Assembly (NCBI GenBank): GCA_900313015.1
Contig: OMPR01000010.1
Coordinates: 1-64,000 of the forward strand
From: Rhodobacteraceae bacterium EL53
GTDB taxonomy: Bacteria; Pseudomonadota; Alphaproteobacteria; Rhodobacterales; Rhodobacteraceae
Length of the DNA: 64,000 nt
Direction: 5' to 3'
Part shown: one piece after another, positions 53,071-63,075 of the stretch
Layout of the letters: each line of letters opens with the position of its first letter
Numbering within the stretch: the stretch's first letter is position 1
Notes under the pieces: model-generated
What the model was told of the DNA's origin: nothing
Seen by the model: the letters and a program-made list of their open reading frames with translations, nothing else
Databases searched by the model: none
Translations under genes and position numbers: made by a program

Positions 53071-55683
53071 CAATTTGTAAATCAGATCCAGCGCATCACG
53101 CGGGCTAAGGTCATCTGGTTGGATCGTATCCAGCAATTCGACTGCTGGTGATGCTTTGGCAATGGGTGTCGGGGCAGGGGGCGCGATCGAAAACAAGGGC
53201 AGATCATCAATCAGTGCCTTTTGCTTTCCACCTTCGCGTTCGTTCTGTTCCAGCTGTTCCAGCACCACACGCGCGCGTTCAACTACAGTTGCGGGCAGTC
53301 CAGCAAGCTGGGCCACTTGAACACCGTATGAACGATCTGCAGCGCCTTTGCGGACCTCGTGAAGGAAGATCACCTCTCCTTCCCATTCCTTGACCGCAAC
53401 AGTCGCGTTTTCTACGCCTTTTAGTTTGCCAGCAAGCGCAGTCAGTTCATGATAATGGGTGGCGAACAAGGCGCGGGATTTGTTGCTGGCGTGCAGGTGC
53501 TCCAACGTGGCCCATGCAATCGATAGGCCGTCATAAGTAGCTGTACCGCGACCGATTTCATCAAGAATGACGAGGGCTCGATCATCTGCTTGGTTCAGAA
53601 TAGCTGCAGTTTCGACCATTTCGACCATGAAAGTTGACCGCCCACGTGCCAGATCGTCCGAAGCCCCAACACGGCTGAACAACTGGCTGATCGTGCCTAT
53701 ATGGGCGCTTTCTGCTGGAACATAGCTGCCCATTTGGGCAAGCAGCGCAATCAGGGCGTTTTGGCGTAGGAAGGTCGATTTACCAGCCATGTTAGGACCG
53801 GTCAGCAACCAGATCGCCGCGCCTTGATCTGCGTTCAGGACACAGTCATTTGCAACAAAGGAGTCGCCACTTTGCTGGCGTAGCGCATTTTCGACAACCG
53901 GATGCCGTCCACCGCTGATGTCAAAGGCACGGGAGTCGTCGACGCGGGGCAGGCACCAATTATCCCCGCGAGCAAGGTCCGCCAATGAGGCTGTCAAATC
54001 CAACTCTGCCAGACAGCGCGCGGCAGCGTTCAGGTGCGCTGCTTGAAACAAAATTGCGTCAGAAAGTACGGAATAGAGCCGCTTTTCGATGCTCAACGCC
54101 AGATTCCCAGCGTTCAATATCTTGGTTTCGATCTCGCTTAGCTCGACGGTAGTGAACCGCACTTGATTGGCGGTTGTTTGGCGATGGATGAAGGTTTCAG
54201 AAAACGGAGCAGACAGCATTTTTTCTGCGTGCGTCGCTGTGGTTTCGATAAAGTACCCCAGCACGTTGTTGTGTTTGATCTTGAGCGAAGTGATACCGGT
54301 GAGCTCTGCATATTTCTGTTGGAACCCGGCGATGACAGACCGTCCTTCGTCACGTAACAGACGGGCCTCATCCAGTTCAGGATCATAGCCTGTGGCGATG
54401 AACCCACCGTCACGTGCCAATAGCGGTGGTTCGGCAACCAGTGAGGCAGCAAGCAATGCCGACAGATCTTCGAACCCGACCAGATTCTGAAGAGCCGTGC
54501 CTAAAAGGGGTGGCCTATCTAGTGTTTCACAAAGACTGGAGATTGCGGCGGCCTGTTCCAAACCGTTGCGGATAGAAGCCAAATCGCGAGGCCCTCCCCG
54601 ATCCAAGGACAGCCGAGACAGTGCCCGGTCTAGGTCTGGTGTTCTGCGCAATGCATCGCGCAGGTCGTTGGTCATTACAGTTCGATCAATCGCAAAACTG
54701 ACCGCATCAAGACGAGCGTGAATTGTGTCAAGACTTCGCGACGGGCTGGATAGCCTTTGTTCTAACAATCTGGCGCCACCCGGGGTCACGGTGCGGTCAA
54801 TGACGGACAATAACGACCCAGCACGCCCCCCGCTGAGGGACCGTGTTAGTTCCAGATTTCGTCTGGTCGCAGCGTCAATCTGAACCACACGATCTTCGGC
54901 TTCTTTCAGTGGGGTTTGCAGCAACGGCAATTTGCCCTTCTGCGTGATCTCCAGATAGTCAATCAACGCGCCCATGGCGGAAACTTCTGCGCGTTTGAAG
55001 CTGCCGAAAGCGTCCAAAGCGCCAACATTGAACAACCCACAGATCCTTTTTTCTGACGCTGTGCTGTCGAAACTGGATCGTCCAACGGGGGTAAGGGGAA
55101 TGCCTAAATCAGACACTAATTCAAAGATTTTGGGTTCAACGTTGTCTGCTACGATCAATTCCGAGGGGGCGAGACGGGCCAGTTCGGGGCTTAGTCGAAC
55201 CGAAGCAAGTGGCATCACATGGAACGACCCGGTTGAAATGTCTGCCCATGCAAGCGCGGCCTCGTCGCGGACCTCGGCATACGCGGCCAGAAAATTGTGT
55301 CGCCGGGCTTCGAGCAGGGCGTCTTCGGTCAAGGTACCGGGGGTGACAAGACGTACAACTTCGCGTCGGACGACGGATTTGGACCCGCGCTTTTTTGCCT
55401 CGGCTGGGCTTTCCATTTGCTCGCAGACCGCAACGCGAAATCCTTTGCGGATAAGCGTTAGAAAATACCCTTCGGCGGCGTGATGGGGAACGCCACACAT
55501 AGGGATATCATCGCCGTTATGCTTGCCCCGTTTGGTTAGGGCAATATCCAGCGCTTCGGCGGCATTGACCGCATCCTGAAAGAACATCTCGTAAAAATCA
55601 CCCATGCGGTAAAATAGCAGGGCATCGGCGTGAGCCTCTTTGATTTCGAGGTACTGTGCCATCATAGGTGTGACGCTGGACAA
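53050..55683 (-). CDS. mutS: DNA mismatch repair protein MutS
   Basis: This is an 877-residue mismatch-recognition ATPase. The N-terminal mismatch-binding wedge has GDFYEMF (Phe-x-Glu motif at about 27-33). The connector and lever domains follow, and the ATPase domain has Walker A TGPNMAGKST (about 620-629), STFMVEM and VILDEIGRGTATYDG. It ends with a C-terminal tetramerisation region. The stop lies inside the hairpin shared with grpE. Confidence 0.97.
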   Translation of the reverse strand: MSSVTPMMAQYLEIKEAHADALLFYRMGDFYEMFFQDAVNAAEALDIALTKRGKHNGDDIPMCGVPHHAAEGYFLTLIRKGFRVAVCEQMESPAEAKKRGSKSVVRREVVRLVTPGTLTEDALLEARRHNFLAAYAEVRDEAALAWADISTGSFHVMPLASVRLSPELARLAPSELIVADNVEPKIFELVSDLGIPLTPVGRSSFDSTASEKRICGLFNVGALDAFGSFKRAEVSAMGALIDYLEITQKGKLPLLQTPLKEAEDRVVQIDAATRRNLELTRSLSGGRAGSLLSVIDRTVTPGGARLLEQRLSSPSRSLDTIHARLDAVSFAIDRTVMTNDLRDALRRTPDLDRALSRLSLDRGGPRDLASIRNGLEQAAAISSLCETLDRPPLLGTALQNLVGFEDLSALLAASLVAEPPLLARDGGFIATGYDPELDEARLLRDEGRSVIAGFQQKYAELTGITSLKIKHNNVLGYFIETTATHAEKMLSAPFSETFIHRQTTANQVRFTTVELSEIETKILNAGNLALSIEKRLYSVLSDAILFQAAHLNAAARCLAELDLTASLADLARGDNWCLPRVDDSRAFDISGGRHPVVENALRQQSGDSFVANDCVLNADQGAAIWLLTGPNMAGKSTFLRQNALIALLAQMGSYVPAESAHIGTISQLFSRVGASDDLARGRSTFMVEMVETAAILNQADDRALVILDEIGRGTATYDGLSIAWATLEHLHASNKSRALFATHYHELTALAGKLKGVENATVAVKEWEGEVIFLHEVRKGAADRSYGVQVAQLAGLPATVVERARVVLEQLEQNEREGGKQKALIDDLPLFSIAPPAPTPIAKASPAVELLDTIQPDDLSPRDALDLIYKLKEAAKT

Positions 55684-55826
55684 GGTGTTTACTCCGACTG
55701 GACCGAGCGGGACATTACAAATCCGTCCAGTCGGGCGAAAGCCGAAATCGCATTGTCGTTGAGGCTTTGACTAAGCTGAGGTAAGAGGCGTAAAGCCCCG
55801 CAGCATTCAAGAAGTACATATCATCC

Positions 55827-58082
55827 ATGCCCAAAGCTAAAGTTACCGCCGAAGAAGCGCTCGCCTTTCACCTTGAACCTACCCCTGGCAAGTTCGAGAT
55901 TTCAGCAACTGTTCCGATGACCACTCAACGGGATTTGTCGTTGGCTTATTCGCCCGGTGTTGCTGTGCCTTGCGAAGCGATCGCCGAAAACCCAGAGCTG
56001 GCGTATGACTATACCAACAAGGGCAATCTTGTTGCGGTGATTTCCAACGGGACGGCGGTCCTGGGTCTTGGAAACTTGGGTGCCTTGGGCTCTAAGCCGG
56101 TGATGGAAGGTAAGGCTGTTCTGTTTAAACGCTTTGCTGATGTGAACTCGATCGACATCGAGCTCGACACCGAAGACCCGGATGAATTCTGTCGCGCGGT
56201 CAGGCTGATGGGGCCGACCTTTGGTGGTATCAATCTGGAAGACATCAAAGCACCCGAATGTTTTATCATTGAACAACGTCTCAAAGAAGAGATGGATATT
56301 CCTGTCTTTCACGATGACCAGCACGGTACAGCCGTGATTTGTGCAGCGGGCTTGCTGAACGCGTTAGAGATTTCGGGTAAAAAAATTGAGGACGTGAAAA
56401 TCGTCCTGAATGGTGCGGGCGCTGCTGGGATTGCTTGTATTGAATTGCTGAAATCGATGGGGGCACAGCACGAACACTGTATCGTTTGCGATACGAAAGG
56501 TGTTATTTATCAAGGACGTACCGAAGGAATGAACCAGTGGAAATCGGCGCATGCTGTCACCACAGAGTTGCGTACCCTCGAAGAGGCGATGAACGGTGCT
56601 GACGTCTTTTTAGGTGTTTCCGTCAAGGGTGCCGTGACTCAGGCCATGGTTGCATCAATGGCGGACAACCCCGTGATCTTTGCAATGGCTAACCCCGATC
56701 CTGAAATTACACCAGAAGAAGCCCACGAAGTTAGGGTTGATGCAATTGTTGCCACAGGTCGCTCGGATTACCCGAACCAAGTGAACAACGTGTTGGGTTT
56801 CCCGTATCTGTTTCGTGGTGCCTTGGATATCAATGCCCGCGCCATCAATGACGAGATGAAGATCGCCTGTGCGCATGCGCTCGCCCAGCTTGCGCGCGAA
56901 GATGTGCCAGACGAGGTTGCAATGGCCTATGGTAAATCGCTGACCTTTGGTCGTGATTATATCATTCCAACGCCGTTTGACCCGCGCTTGATCTATCGTA
57001 TACCGCCTGCCGTCGCTCGTGCGGGGATGGATACAGGCGCTGCACGCCGTCCAATCATTGATATGGACGCGTATGAACTAAGCTTGAAATCGCGGATGGA
57101 TCCAACTGCAAGCATTCTGCGCGGTTTGAACGCACGGGCACGTGCGGCGCAAAGCCGGATGATTTTTGCCGAAGGCGATGATCCTCGCGTGTTGCGCGCA
57201 GCGGTGATGTATCAACGGTCGGGCTTTGGCAAAGCGATGGTTGTTGGTCGCCCTGATGAAGTTAAAGAAAAGCTAGAGGCAGCCGGTCTGGGAGATGCGG
57301 TTCGAGAACTGACCGTTGTCAATGCGGCCAACACCCCGCATTTGGAAACGTACAAGGATTTCTTGTATGAGCGTTTGCAGCGCAAAGGTTTTGACCGGAA
57401 GGATATCCATCGCCTGGCAGCACGGGATCGTCATGTCTTTTCTGCGTTGATGCTTGCGCATGGACACGGTGATGGTCTGGTGTCTGGGGCGACGCGTAAA
57501 TCAGCGCACGTTCTGGATCGCGTCAACCATGTCTTTGATGCGGATGCATCACATGGCGCGGCTGGTGTGACAGCGTTGTTGCACAAGGGGCGTATCGTTC
57601 TGATTGGCGATACGTTGGTTCATGAATGGCCAGATGAAAACAATCTTGCTGATATTGCTGAGCGGGCTGCTGCCGTTGCACGGCATATGGGGCTTGAGCC
57701 GCGAGTGGCGTTTGTTAGCTTTTCGACCTTTGGATATCCGGTTTCTGAACGGGCCGAAAAAATGCATATCGCCCCCGAAGTATTGGACAGGCGCGGTGTA
57801 GATTTCGAATACGAAGGTGAAATGACCGTCGATGTGGCGCTGAATTCCAATCAGCAAGAGGCATATCCGTTCTCGCGCTTAACCGGTCCAGCGAACATTT
57901 TGATCGTACCTGCGCGCCATTCGGCCAGCATCTCGACCAAGTTGATGCAAGAGATGGGCGGTGCCACGGTTATCGGTCCGATCTTGTCAGGAGTAGATAA
58001 GCCGATTCAGATCTGTTCAACGGGCTCGACCGCGAACGATATTCTGAACATGTCCATCATGGCCGCGTGCGATATCGGCTAA
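55827..58082 (+). CDS. maeB: NADP-dependent malic enzyme with phosphotransacetylase-like domain
   Basis: This is a 751-residue two-domain MaeB-type enzyme. The N-terminal malic enzyme part (about 1-420) has PVFHDDQHGTAV, the catalytic/NADP segment VLNGAGAAGIACIELL and FAMANPDPEI. The C-terminal part (about 425-751) is a phosphotransacetylase homologue that regulates allosterically rather than acting on acetyl phosphate. It decarboxylates malate to pyruvate with NADPH production. It is followed three bases later by a PfkB-type kinase. Confidence 0.94.
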   Translation: MPKAKVTAEEALAFHLEPTPGKFEISATVPMTTQRDLSLAYSPGVAVPCEAIAENPELAYDYTNKGNLVAVISNGTAVLGLGNLGALGSKPVMEGKAVLFKRFADVNSIDIELDTEDPDEFCRAVRLMGPTFGGINLEDIKAPECFIIEQRLKEEMDIPVFHDDQHGTAVICAAGLLNALEISGKKIEDVKIVLNGAGAAGIACIELLKSMGAQHEHCIVCDTKGVIYQGRTEGMNQWKSAHAVTTELRTLEEAMNGADVFLGVSVKGAVTQAMVASMADNPVIFAMANPDPEITPEEAHEVRVDAIVATGRSDYPNQVNNVLGFPYLFRGALDINARAINDEMKIACAHALAQLAREDVPDEVAMAYGKSLTFGRDYIIPTPFDPRLIYRIPPAVARAGMDTGAARRPIIDMDAYELSLKSRMDPTASILRGLNARARAAQSRMIFAEGDDPRVLRAAVMYQRSGFGKAMVVGRPDEVKEKLEAAGLGDAVRELTVVNAANTPHLETYKDFLYERLQRKGFDRKDIHRLAARDRHVFSALMLAHGHGDGLVSGATRKSAHVLDRVNHVFDADASHGAAGVTALLHKGRIVLIGDTLVHEWPDENNLADIAERAAAVARHMGLEPRVAFVSFSTFGYPVSERAEKMHIAPEVLDRRGVDFEYEGEMTVDVALNSNQQEAYPFSRLTGPANILIVPARHSASISTKLMQEMGGATVIGPILSGVDKPIQICSTGSTANDILNMSIMAACDIG

Positions 58083-58085
58083 GCT

Positions 58086-58958
58086 ATGGCGATTTGGAAC
58101 CTCGGATCAATCAATGCGGACATGGTATATGCGGTGCCGCATTTACCCGGACCGGGGGAAACCTTGGCCGCTCTGGAGCTATCTCAGTTTCTGGGCGGTA
58201 AGGGCGCAAATATGTCCGTCGCTGGAGCGCGGGCGGGATCGCATGTGCATCATATCGGTGCTGTTGGGGCCGACGGACAATGGGCTGTCGAACGCTTGAC
58301 CGAGTACGGTGTAGACACGCGCCATATTGCTGAGCTTTCCGTGCCAACAGGGCATGCGATTATTGCGGTCGATGCTGCAGGCGAAAACCAAATCCTGCTT
58401 TATCCAGGGGCAAATCAGGCTATTTCGACCGACCAGATAGGCCAGGCGCTGTCGCAGGCTGAAACAGGTGACATTTTGATTCTACAGAATGAAACCAATT
58501 GCCAAGTCGAGACGGCAAAGCTGGGCCGAGAGCTGGGATTGAAGGTGTGTTACGCTGCAGCACCTTTTGATGCGGATGCTGTTCAGTCGGTTCTGCCCTA
58601 TTTGGACTTCCTAATCGTGAACGAAGTCGAAGCCACGCAGTTGGAAATAGCCAGTGGGTTGCCCGCGGCAAAACTGCCTGTAGCGCAGGTTATCGTCACT
58701 TTAGGAGCCGAAGGCGCGCGGTTTTTCGATACGAACACGGATGAGGCGCAGGATTTTCCCGCGTTTCAAGTTGATGCGGTCGACACCACTGGCGCTGGGG
58801 ATACATTTACCGGCTATGTTCTGGCTGGAATGGATCGCGGAATGCCCATGGCACAGGCGATTTCTCAGGCAATGCAAGCCGCGGCTATTATGGTGACACG
58901 ACGCGGCACTGCTGATGTTATACCGGACCTCAAAGATGTCCGGGAAACGAAACTTTAG
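58086..58958 (+). CDS. PfkB/ribokinase-family carbohydrate kinase
   Basis: This is a 290-residue sugar kinase. The N-terminal PfkB signature is FLGGKGANMSVAGARAG (about 36-52) and the C-terminal ATP/anion-hole motif is DTTGAGDTFTGYVLAG (about 234-249), with the catalytic aspartate in GAGD. It resembles ribokinase more than fructokinase, but the substrate cannot be fixed from sequence. It is probably co-transcribed with maeB (3-bp gap). Its stop overlaps convergent msrA by four bases. Confidence 0.88.
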   Translation: MAIWNLGSINADMVYAVPHLPGPGETLAALELSQFLGGKGANMSVAGARAGSHVHHIGAVGADGQWAVERLTEYGVDTRHIAELSVPTGHAIIAVDAAGENQILLYPGANQAISTDQIGQALSQAETGDILILQNETNCQVETAKLGRELGLKVCYAAAPFDADAVQSVLPYLDFLIVNEVEATQLEIASGLPAAKLPVAQVIVTLGAEGARFFDTNTDEAQDFPAFQVDAVDTTGAGDTFTGYVLAGMDRGMPMAQAISQAMQAAAIMVTRRGTADVIPDLKDVRETKL

Positions 58959-59617
58959 CTACCGGTAAAAGGCGCATCTTTGCCCCACAATTGCTTCACA
59001 CGTGCATCGCGCCCGCAAGCCTTGCGATAAGCTTTGTAGGCGCTGTTCTGGCGTTTGGGGCCAAAGCGGGTAAAGACCAGTTTTGAACCTTTGTAGTAAT
59101 CTTGATGATAGGCTTCGGCGGGGTAAAACTCTGATGTGCTTAGGATCGGAGTTACGATTGTCTGACCTAAATCGGCCTGTGCTTGCGCTTTGACTTGTGT
59201 TGCAAGGCTCTTTTCCCCTGCATTAGAGACGAATATCGCCGTGCGATAGCTGTCGCCGCGGTCACAGAATTGCCCGCCAGCGTCCGTTGGGTCGACTGAT
59301 CGCAGGAACATCGCGAGCAGTGTTTCACGCGATACTTTGTCCGGGTCAAAGCTGATTTCAACGGCTTCGTAGTGGCCCGTGTTGCCGCCCGTTACCTGTT
59401 TATATGTCGGGTTATCAATAGAGCCGCCGGTAAAGCCTGAAACGGCTTCGATCACACCGGGGACGCTTTCGAAATCGGATTCAACACACCAAAAACATCC
59501 CCCTGCAACAGTTAGGGTTTCCGTCGGCGCCGCCTGTGCTGGAATGCAGCGCAGCATTGCGGCCAGAACCAGCAAAAAGAAAAGCGCAGTTGGTTTTACA
59601 GTTTCAGAAAAGGTCAT
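58955..59617 (-). CDS. msrA: Periplasmic peptide methionine sulfoxide reductase MsrA
   Basis: This is a 220-residue enzyme that reduces methionine-S-sulfoxide. An N-terminal Sec signal peptide (about residues 1-29, cleavage near AQA-A) exports it, and the catalytic motif GGCFWC has the active cysteine C41. TGHYEAVEISFDP and the C-terminal cysteine region (YRKACGRD) supply the resolving residue. Most MsrA proteins are cytoplasmic; the signal peptide is clear here. A GGAGA ribosome site precedes the ATG. Confidence 0.94.
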   Translation of the reverse strand: MTFSETVKPTALFFLLVLAAMLRCIPAQAAPTETLTVAGGCFWCVESDFESVPGVIEAVSGFTGGSIDNPTYKQVTGGNTGHYEAVEISFDPDKVSRETLLAMFLRSVDPTDAGGQFCDRGDSYRTAIFVSNAGEKSLATQVKAQAQADLGQTIVTPILSTSEFYPAEAYHQDYYKGSKLVFTRFGPKRQNSAYKAYRKACGRDARVKQLWGKDAPFTGS

Positions 59618-59775
59618 GGCGTATCTCCTTTCGTTGCAGGGTGCCGCTCATTTCCCTGATCAGCAAGCGGGTGACATGGGATCTCACGTACTGGTGAGAG
59701 AATTTTATCCCTTGGTCTTGCAGCGCACAGGAATTAGCGTGCGGAAAAAATCGGTCTCAGGGAGAGAGAGCAGAC

Positions 59776-60489
59776 ATGAAAATCGCAATGTGGTCCGGGC
59801 CGCGGAATCTGTCGACGGCGATGATGTACAGCTTTGGTGCGCGCAGTGATTGCGCGGTGATCGATGAACCTTTTTATGCGGCCTATTTGAAAAAGACGGG
59901 GTTGGATCATCCCATGCGGGCGGAAATTTTAGACAGCCAATCCCAAAATCCTGACCGTGTCATTCAAAAGATATGTGGCTCTAATCCGGGGCAAAAGCCT
60001 ATCCATTACCAAAAACACATGACGCAGCACATGATCCCGGGGATCTCTCGGGCGTGGATGAAAGACATGCGGAACGTTTTCCTGATCCGTCATCCCGCGC
60101 GGGTGATCGCCAGCTATGCGGCCAAGCGGGAAAGCCCGACACTGGATGACATCGGGTTTCGTCAGCAGGCAGAATTGTTTGACGAAGTGTTGGATTGGGG
60201 CGGTGATCCGGTTGTGATCGACAGCTATGATATCCGCGATAACCCCTGTGAGATGTTACAGCTCCTCTGCGAGGCGATCGATATCGCGTTTTCCCCCAAC
60301 ATGCTGAGCTGGCCACAGGGGGGCCACCCCCAAGACGGGGTGTGGGCCTCGCATTGGTATGGTGCGGTCTGGCGCAGCTCTGGCTTTGCGGGGGCAGAGG
60401 GGCCACTGCCCGATGTGCACGAGCATCTGCAGCCTGTGTTGCAGGATGCGTTGCCGTTCTATGAGAGAATGAAGGGCGTTAAGCTGTAG
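59776..60489 (+). CDS. Sulfotransferase-like P-loop protein
   Basis: This is a 237-residue protein of the sulfotransferase fold. The N-terminal MWSGPRNLSTAMM resembles the 5'-phosphosulfate-binding loop, FLIRHPARVIASYAAKRE resembles the 3'-phosphate site, and a conserved DEPFYAAYL lies between. Members of this small branch are common in Roseobacter genomes and often annotated as branched-chain aminotransferase-associated; the true substrate is unknown. It has its own upstream region (158 bp) with a GGGAGAGAGAG ribosome site. Confidence 0.75.
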   Translation: MKIAMWSGPRNLSTAMMYSFGARSDCAVIDEPFYAAYLKKTGLDHPMRAEILDSQSQNPDRVIQKICGSNPGQKPIHYQKHMTQHMIPGISRAWMKDMRNVFLIRHPARVIASYAAKRESPTLDDIGFRQQAELFDEVLDWGGDPVVIDSYDIRDNPCEMLQLLCEAIDIAFSPNMLSWPQGGHPQDGVWASHWYGAVWRSSGFAGAEGPLPDVHEHLQPVLQDALPFYERMKGVKL

Positions 60490-60550
60490 TTTCGGGAGGA
60501 TCGAACCGAGCAAAAAGCAGCCACTGATTACAGGGCGCAGATGTTGCGGA

Positions 60551-60832
60551 TTACCGCAACAACTGCCCTAGCTTCATCGCCACGCCCATATCGCCCGACA
60601 CTTTAAGCTTGCCCATGGCAACACCGGTCATCGGGTTCAGTTTTCCGGTGAGCAATTTGACCAGATTGTCTTGGCTGATGCGGATGGTGCAGTCGGTGTC
60701 ACGATCGACGATCGAGGCCTGATTGTCAGCCAAAACAACGACGCCATCATCGCCGCAGTCGAATTTCAAGGACCCGTCAAAAGTCTTGTTGTTTAGACCT
60801 TTTTGAATGCCGTCCGCAATTTCCTGCAACAT
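60551..60832 (-). CDS. SCP2 sterol-binding domain protein
   Basis: This is a 93-residue single-domain protein (DGSLKFDCGDDGVVVLADNQASIVDRDTDCTIRIS ... LTGKLNPMTGVAMGKLKVSGDMGVAMKLGQLL) with the SCP2 lipid-binding fold. The ligand is probably a fatty acyl-CoA or similar lipid; this is inferred from the family. It lies just downstream of argG but beyond a strong terminator, so its expression may depend on partial read-through or a hidden promoter. Confidence 0.9.
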   Translation of the reverse strand: MLQEIADGIQKGLNNKTFDGSLKFDCGDDGVVVLADNQASIVDRDTDCTIRISQDNLVKLLTGKLNPMTGVAMGKLKVSGDMGVAMKLGQLLR

Positions 60833-60845
60833 TTCGTGCTCTCCA

Positions 60846-60879
60846 ATAAAAATGCCCGCCTAGGTGACTAGGCGGGCAT
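60846..60879 (-). terminator. Strong intrinsic terminator of argG
   Basis: Minus strand ATGCCCGCCTA / TAGGCGGGCAT, an 11-bp perfect stem with a 6-nt loop followed by TTTTTATTG. It lies 33 bases after the argG stop and only 13 bases before the SCP2 start codon. Confidence 0.9.
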
Positions 60880-60911
60880 TCAAATTACAGCAACGGTGAC
60901 GTTGCAGGAGC

Positions 60912-62135
60912 TTAACCAACCCGTTTGTTGCGTGCAGCCAGCAATTTGAGACGCAGCGCGTTCAGCTGGATAAAGCCAGCCGCATCGGTTTGGTCATACG
61001 CACCAGCGTCTTCTTCGAAGGTCACGTGAGCTTCGGAATAAAGCGAATGCTCGGACCAGCGACCAACACAGGTGGCGGATCCTTTGTACAGCTTAATGCG
61101 TACAGTGCCGGTGACGTGGGTCTGCGAGGCATCGATTGCCGCTTGCAGCATTTCGCGCTCGGGCGAGTACCAGAAACCGTTATAGATCAGCTCAGCGTAT
61201 TTCGGCATCAGCTCATCTTTGAGGTGCATCGCGCCACGATCCATGGTGATGGATTCAATACCGCGGTGTGCCTCGAGCAGGACGGTTCCGCCCGGCGTTT
61301 CGTAGATGCCGCGCGATTTCATGCCAACAAAGCGACCCTCAACGAGGTCGAGACGACCAATTCCGTGCTTGCCGCCGTATTCGTTCAGCTTGGTCAGGAT
61401 GGTGGCGGGGCTCATTGCCTCACCATTGATGTTGACGGCATCGCCTTTTTCGAAACCGATCTCGATGAATTCGGGTTCGTTCGGCGCGTCCTCGGGGTGC
61501 ACGGTGCGCTGATAGACGTAATCGGGTGCTTCGACGGCCGGATCTTCGAGCACTTTGCCCTCGGACGAGGTGTGAAGCAGGTTGGCATCGACCGAGAAGG
61601 GCGCCTCGCCGCGTTTGTCTTTGGCAACGGGGATCTGGTTCTGTTCGGCAAACTCCAGCAGACGAGTCCGGCTGGTCAGATCCCATTCGCGCCATGGGGC
61701 GATTACTTTGATTTCGGGGTTCAGCGCATAGGCCGCCAGCTCAAAGCGAACCTGATCGTTGCCCTTACCGGTAGCGCCATGTGCAACGGCGTCTGCGCCG
61801 GTGGCTTTGGCGATTTCAACAAGGCGCTTGGAAATCAGCGGACGCGCAATCGACGTGCCCAGCAGGTACAGACCTTCGTACACGGCATTGGCGCGGAACA
61901 TGGGGAATACGAAATCGCGCACGAATTCCTCGCGGACGTCTTCGATATAGATGTTTTCGGGCGCGATGCCCAACAGTTCGGCCTTGTGGCGGGCTGGTTC
62001 CAGCTCTTCGCCCTGACCAAGGTCAGCGGTGAAGGTAACAACTTCGCAACCGTACTCGGTCTGCAACCATTTCAGGATGATGGAGGTATCAAGGCCACCG
62101 GAATAGGCCAGGACAACTTTCTTGGGCGCGGACAT
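60912..62135 (-). CDS. argG: Argininosuccinate synthase
   Basis: This is a 407-residue enzyme that joins citrulline and aspartate with ATP in arginine synthesis. The N-type ATP-pyrophosphatase loop is [18 protein letters not shown] (about 6-23), and [14 protein letters not shown] and [20 protein letters not shown]-like stretches are signatures. I chose the second ATG (62135, MSAPKK) because AAGGGG is eight bases upstream of it and only three from the first (62141). It ends at a strong terminator. Confidence 0.96.
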   Translation of the reverse strand: MSAPKKVVLAYSGGLDTSIILKWLQTEYGCEVVTFTADLGQGEELEPARHKAELLGIAPENIYIEDVREEFVRDFVFPMFRANAVYEGLYLLGTSIARPLISKRLVEIAKATGADAVAHGATGKGNDQVRFELAAYALNPEIKVIAPWREWDLTSRTRLLEFAEQNQIPVAKDKRGEAPFSVDANLLHTSSEGKVLEDPAVEAPDYVYQRTVHPEDAPNEPEFIEIGFEKGDAVNINGEAMSPATILTKLNEYGGKHGIGRLDLVEGRFVGMKSRGIYETPGGTVLLEAHRGIESITMDRGAMHLKDELMPKYAELIYNGFWYSPEREMLQAAIDASQTHVTGTVRIKLYKGSATCVGRWSEHSLYSEAHVTFEEDAGAYDQTDAAGFIQLNALRLKLLAARNKRVG

Positions 62136-62276
62136 CGGCATTTCCCCTTAAACGTATGACGCTTGGCCCCTAACCGGTTTTGTGTCCGGGGGCAAGTTGT
62201 GAGGATTGACGCGGCATAAGATTTGAGGTGAAACATATGTGGTGAAAACAAGTAATGGTTGAAGGGAGCTGTTTTG

Positions 62277-63017
62277 ATGTTGGCTTGGAAGATTTTTGTA
62301 CATTCTCTCCGCATGGTTTTCAGTGATATTCGCACGACTTTGCGTGTGTCCTCGCCGGTTATTGCCACGTCACTCTTAGGAGTTGTCCTGACCATCACTT
62401 ATGGCGCTGAATTTACCACGGGAGAAACTGACGCTTACGGAAGTTTGGTAGTTTTCTTTGTGTTTAGCTACATAGCCGCGCTTTGGGTCGCAGTTTCGTG
62501 GCACCGTTATTGCTTGTTAGAAGAGTTTCCGGACAGTGTGCTTCCTGCCTTCAACGGGTCGCGTATATTGGCCTATTTCGGCTGGGGTCTTTTGCTGGCT
62601 CTTATTTTTGTGGCTGCGTTTGGAGTTTTGGGGGGTCTTATGGCTCTTTTCGGGGGATTCGGTAGTCCTGATTTTTCTCCGATAGGGCTGGTGGTATTTG
62701 GTATCGGGGCGATTTTCATGCTTTGGGTGGTTCAGCGCATTGCTCTTGTGCTTCCTGCAAGCGCAATTGGAAATCCCATTACATTTGGCGAATCTTGGCG
62801 TGCGACACAATCGGTTGGTTTGGCATTGATCGTGACACTTTTTCTGATTGCTGCTTTCGGCTTTGGCACTGGGTTCATTGCTGGTTTTCTTGGGTCTTTC
62901 TCACTTTTACTCGGTCAACTTCTTCAACTTGTCTCGAATTGGCTGATTACTATGGTGAGCTTGAGCATTTTGACCACATTTTACGGCTTCTGCATCGAAA
63001 AGCGTGAACTGATCTGA
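62277..63017 (+). CDS. Multi-spanning membrane protein of unknown function
   Basis: This is a 246-residue protein with about six hydrophobic helices and few charged residues (short cytoplasmic N-terminus LAWKIFVHSLRMVFSD, then helices from about residue 28 to 235). I recognise no named family with certainty, although the layout resembles small DUF-type permease-like proteins. The ATG at 62277 follows GAAGGGAG by eight bases; the frame opens upstream at 62259. Base composition is AT-richer than the neighbours. It lies alone between argG (divergent) and the threonine dehydratase gene. Confidence 0.7.
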   Translation: MLAWKIFVHSLRMVFSDIRTTLRVSSPVIATSLLGVVLTITYGAEFTTGETDAYGSLVVFFVFSYIAALWVAVSWHRYCLLEEFPDSVLPAFNGSRILAYFGWGLLLALIFVAAFGVLGGLMALFGGFGSPDFSPIGLVVFGIGAIFMLWVVQRIALVLPASAIGNPITFGESWRATQSVGLALIVTLFLIAAFGFGTGFIAGFLGSFSLLLGQLLQLVSNWLITMVSLSILTTFYGFCIEKRELI

Positions 63018-63075
63018 CGCTCGTACACATATGTATTCCTTGCCCTTTTGAGAGGGATGCGCCACAGAAATCAGC

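Noticed and set aside
59321-59336. parS-like TGTTTCACGCGATACT inside msrA
   Set aside because: Three mismatches, palindrome broken, and 18 kb from the origin; likely chance similarity from coding VSRET.
59692-59709. TCTCAC/GTGAGA inverted repeat upstream of the sulfotransferase-like gene
   Set aside because: Six base pairs only, no repeat elsewhere in the window and no linked promoter motif; too weak to call an operator.
60543-60560. 7-bp hairpin at the SCP2 stop codon
   Set aside because: No U tract on either strand, so I do not call it a terminator.
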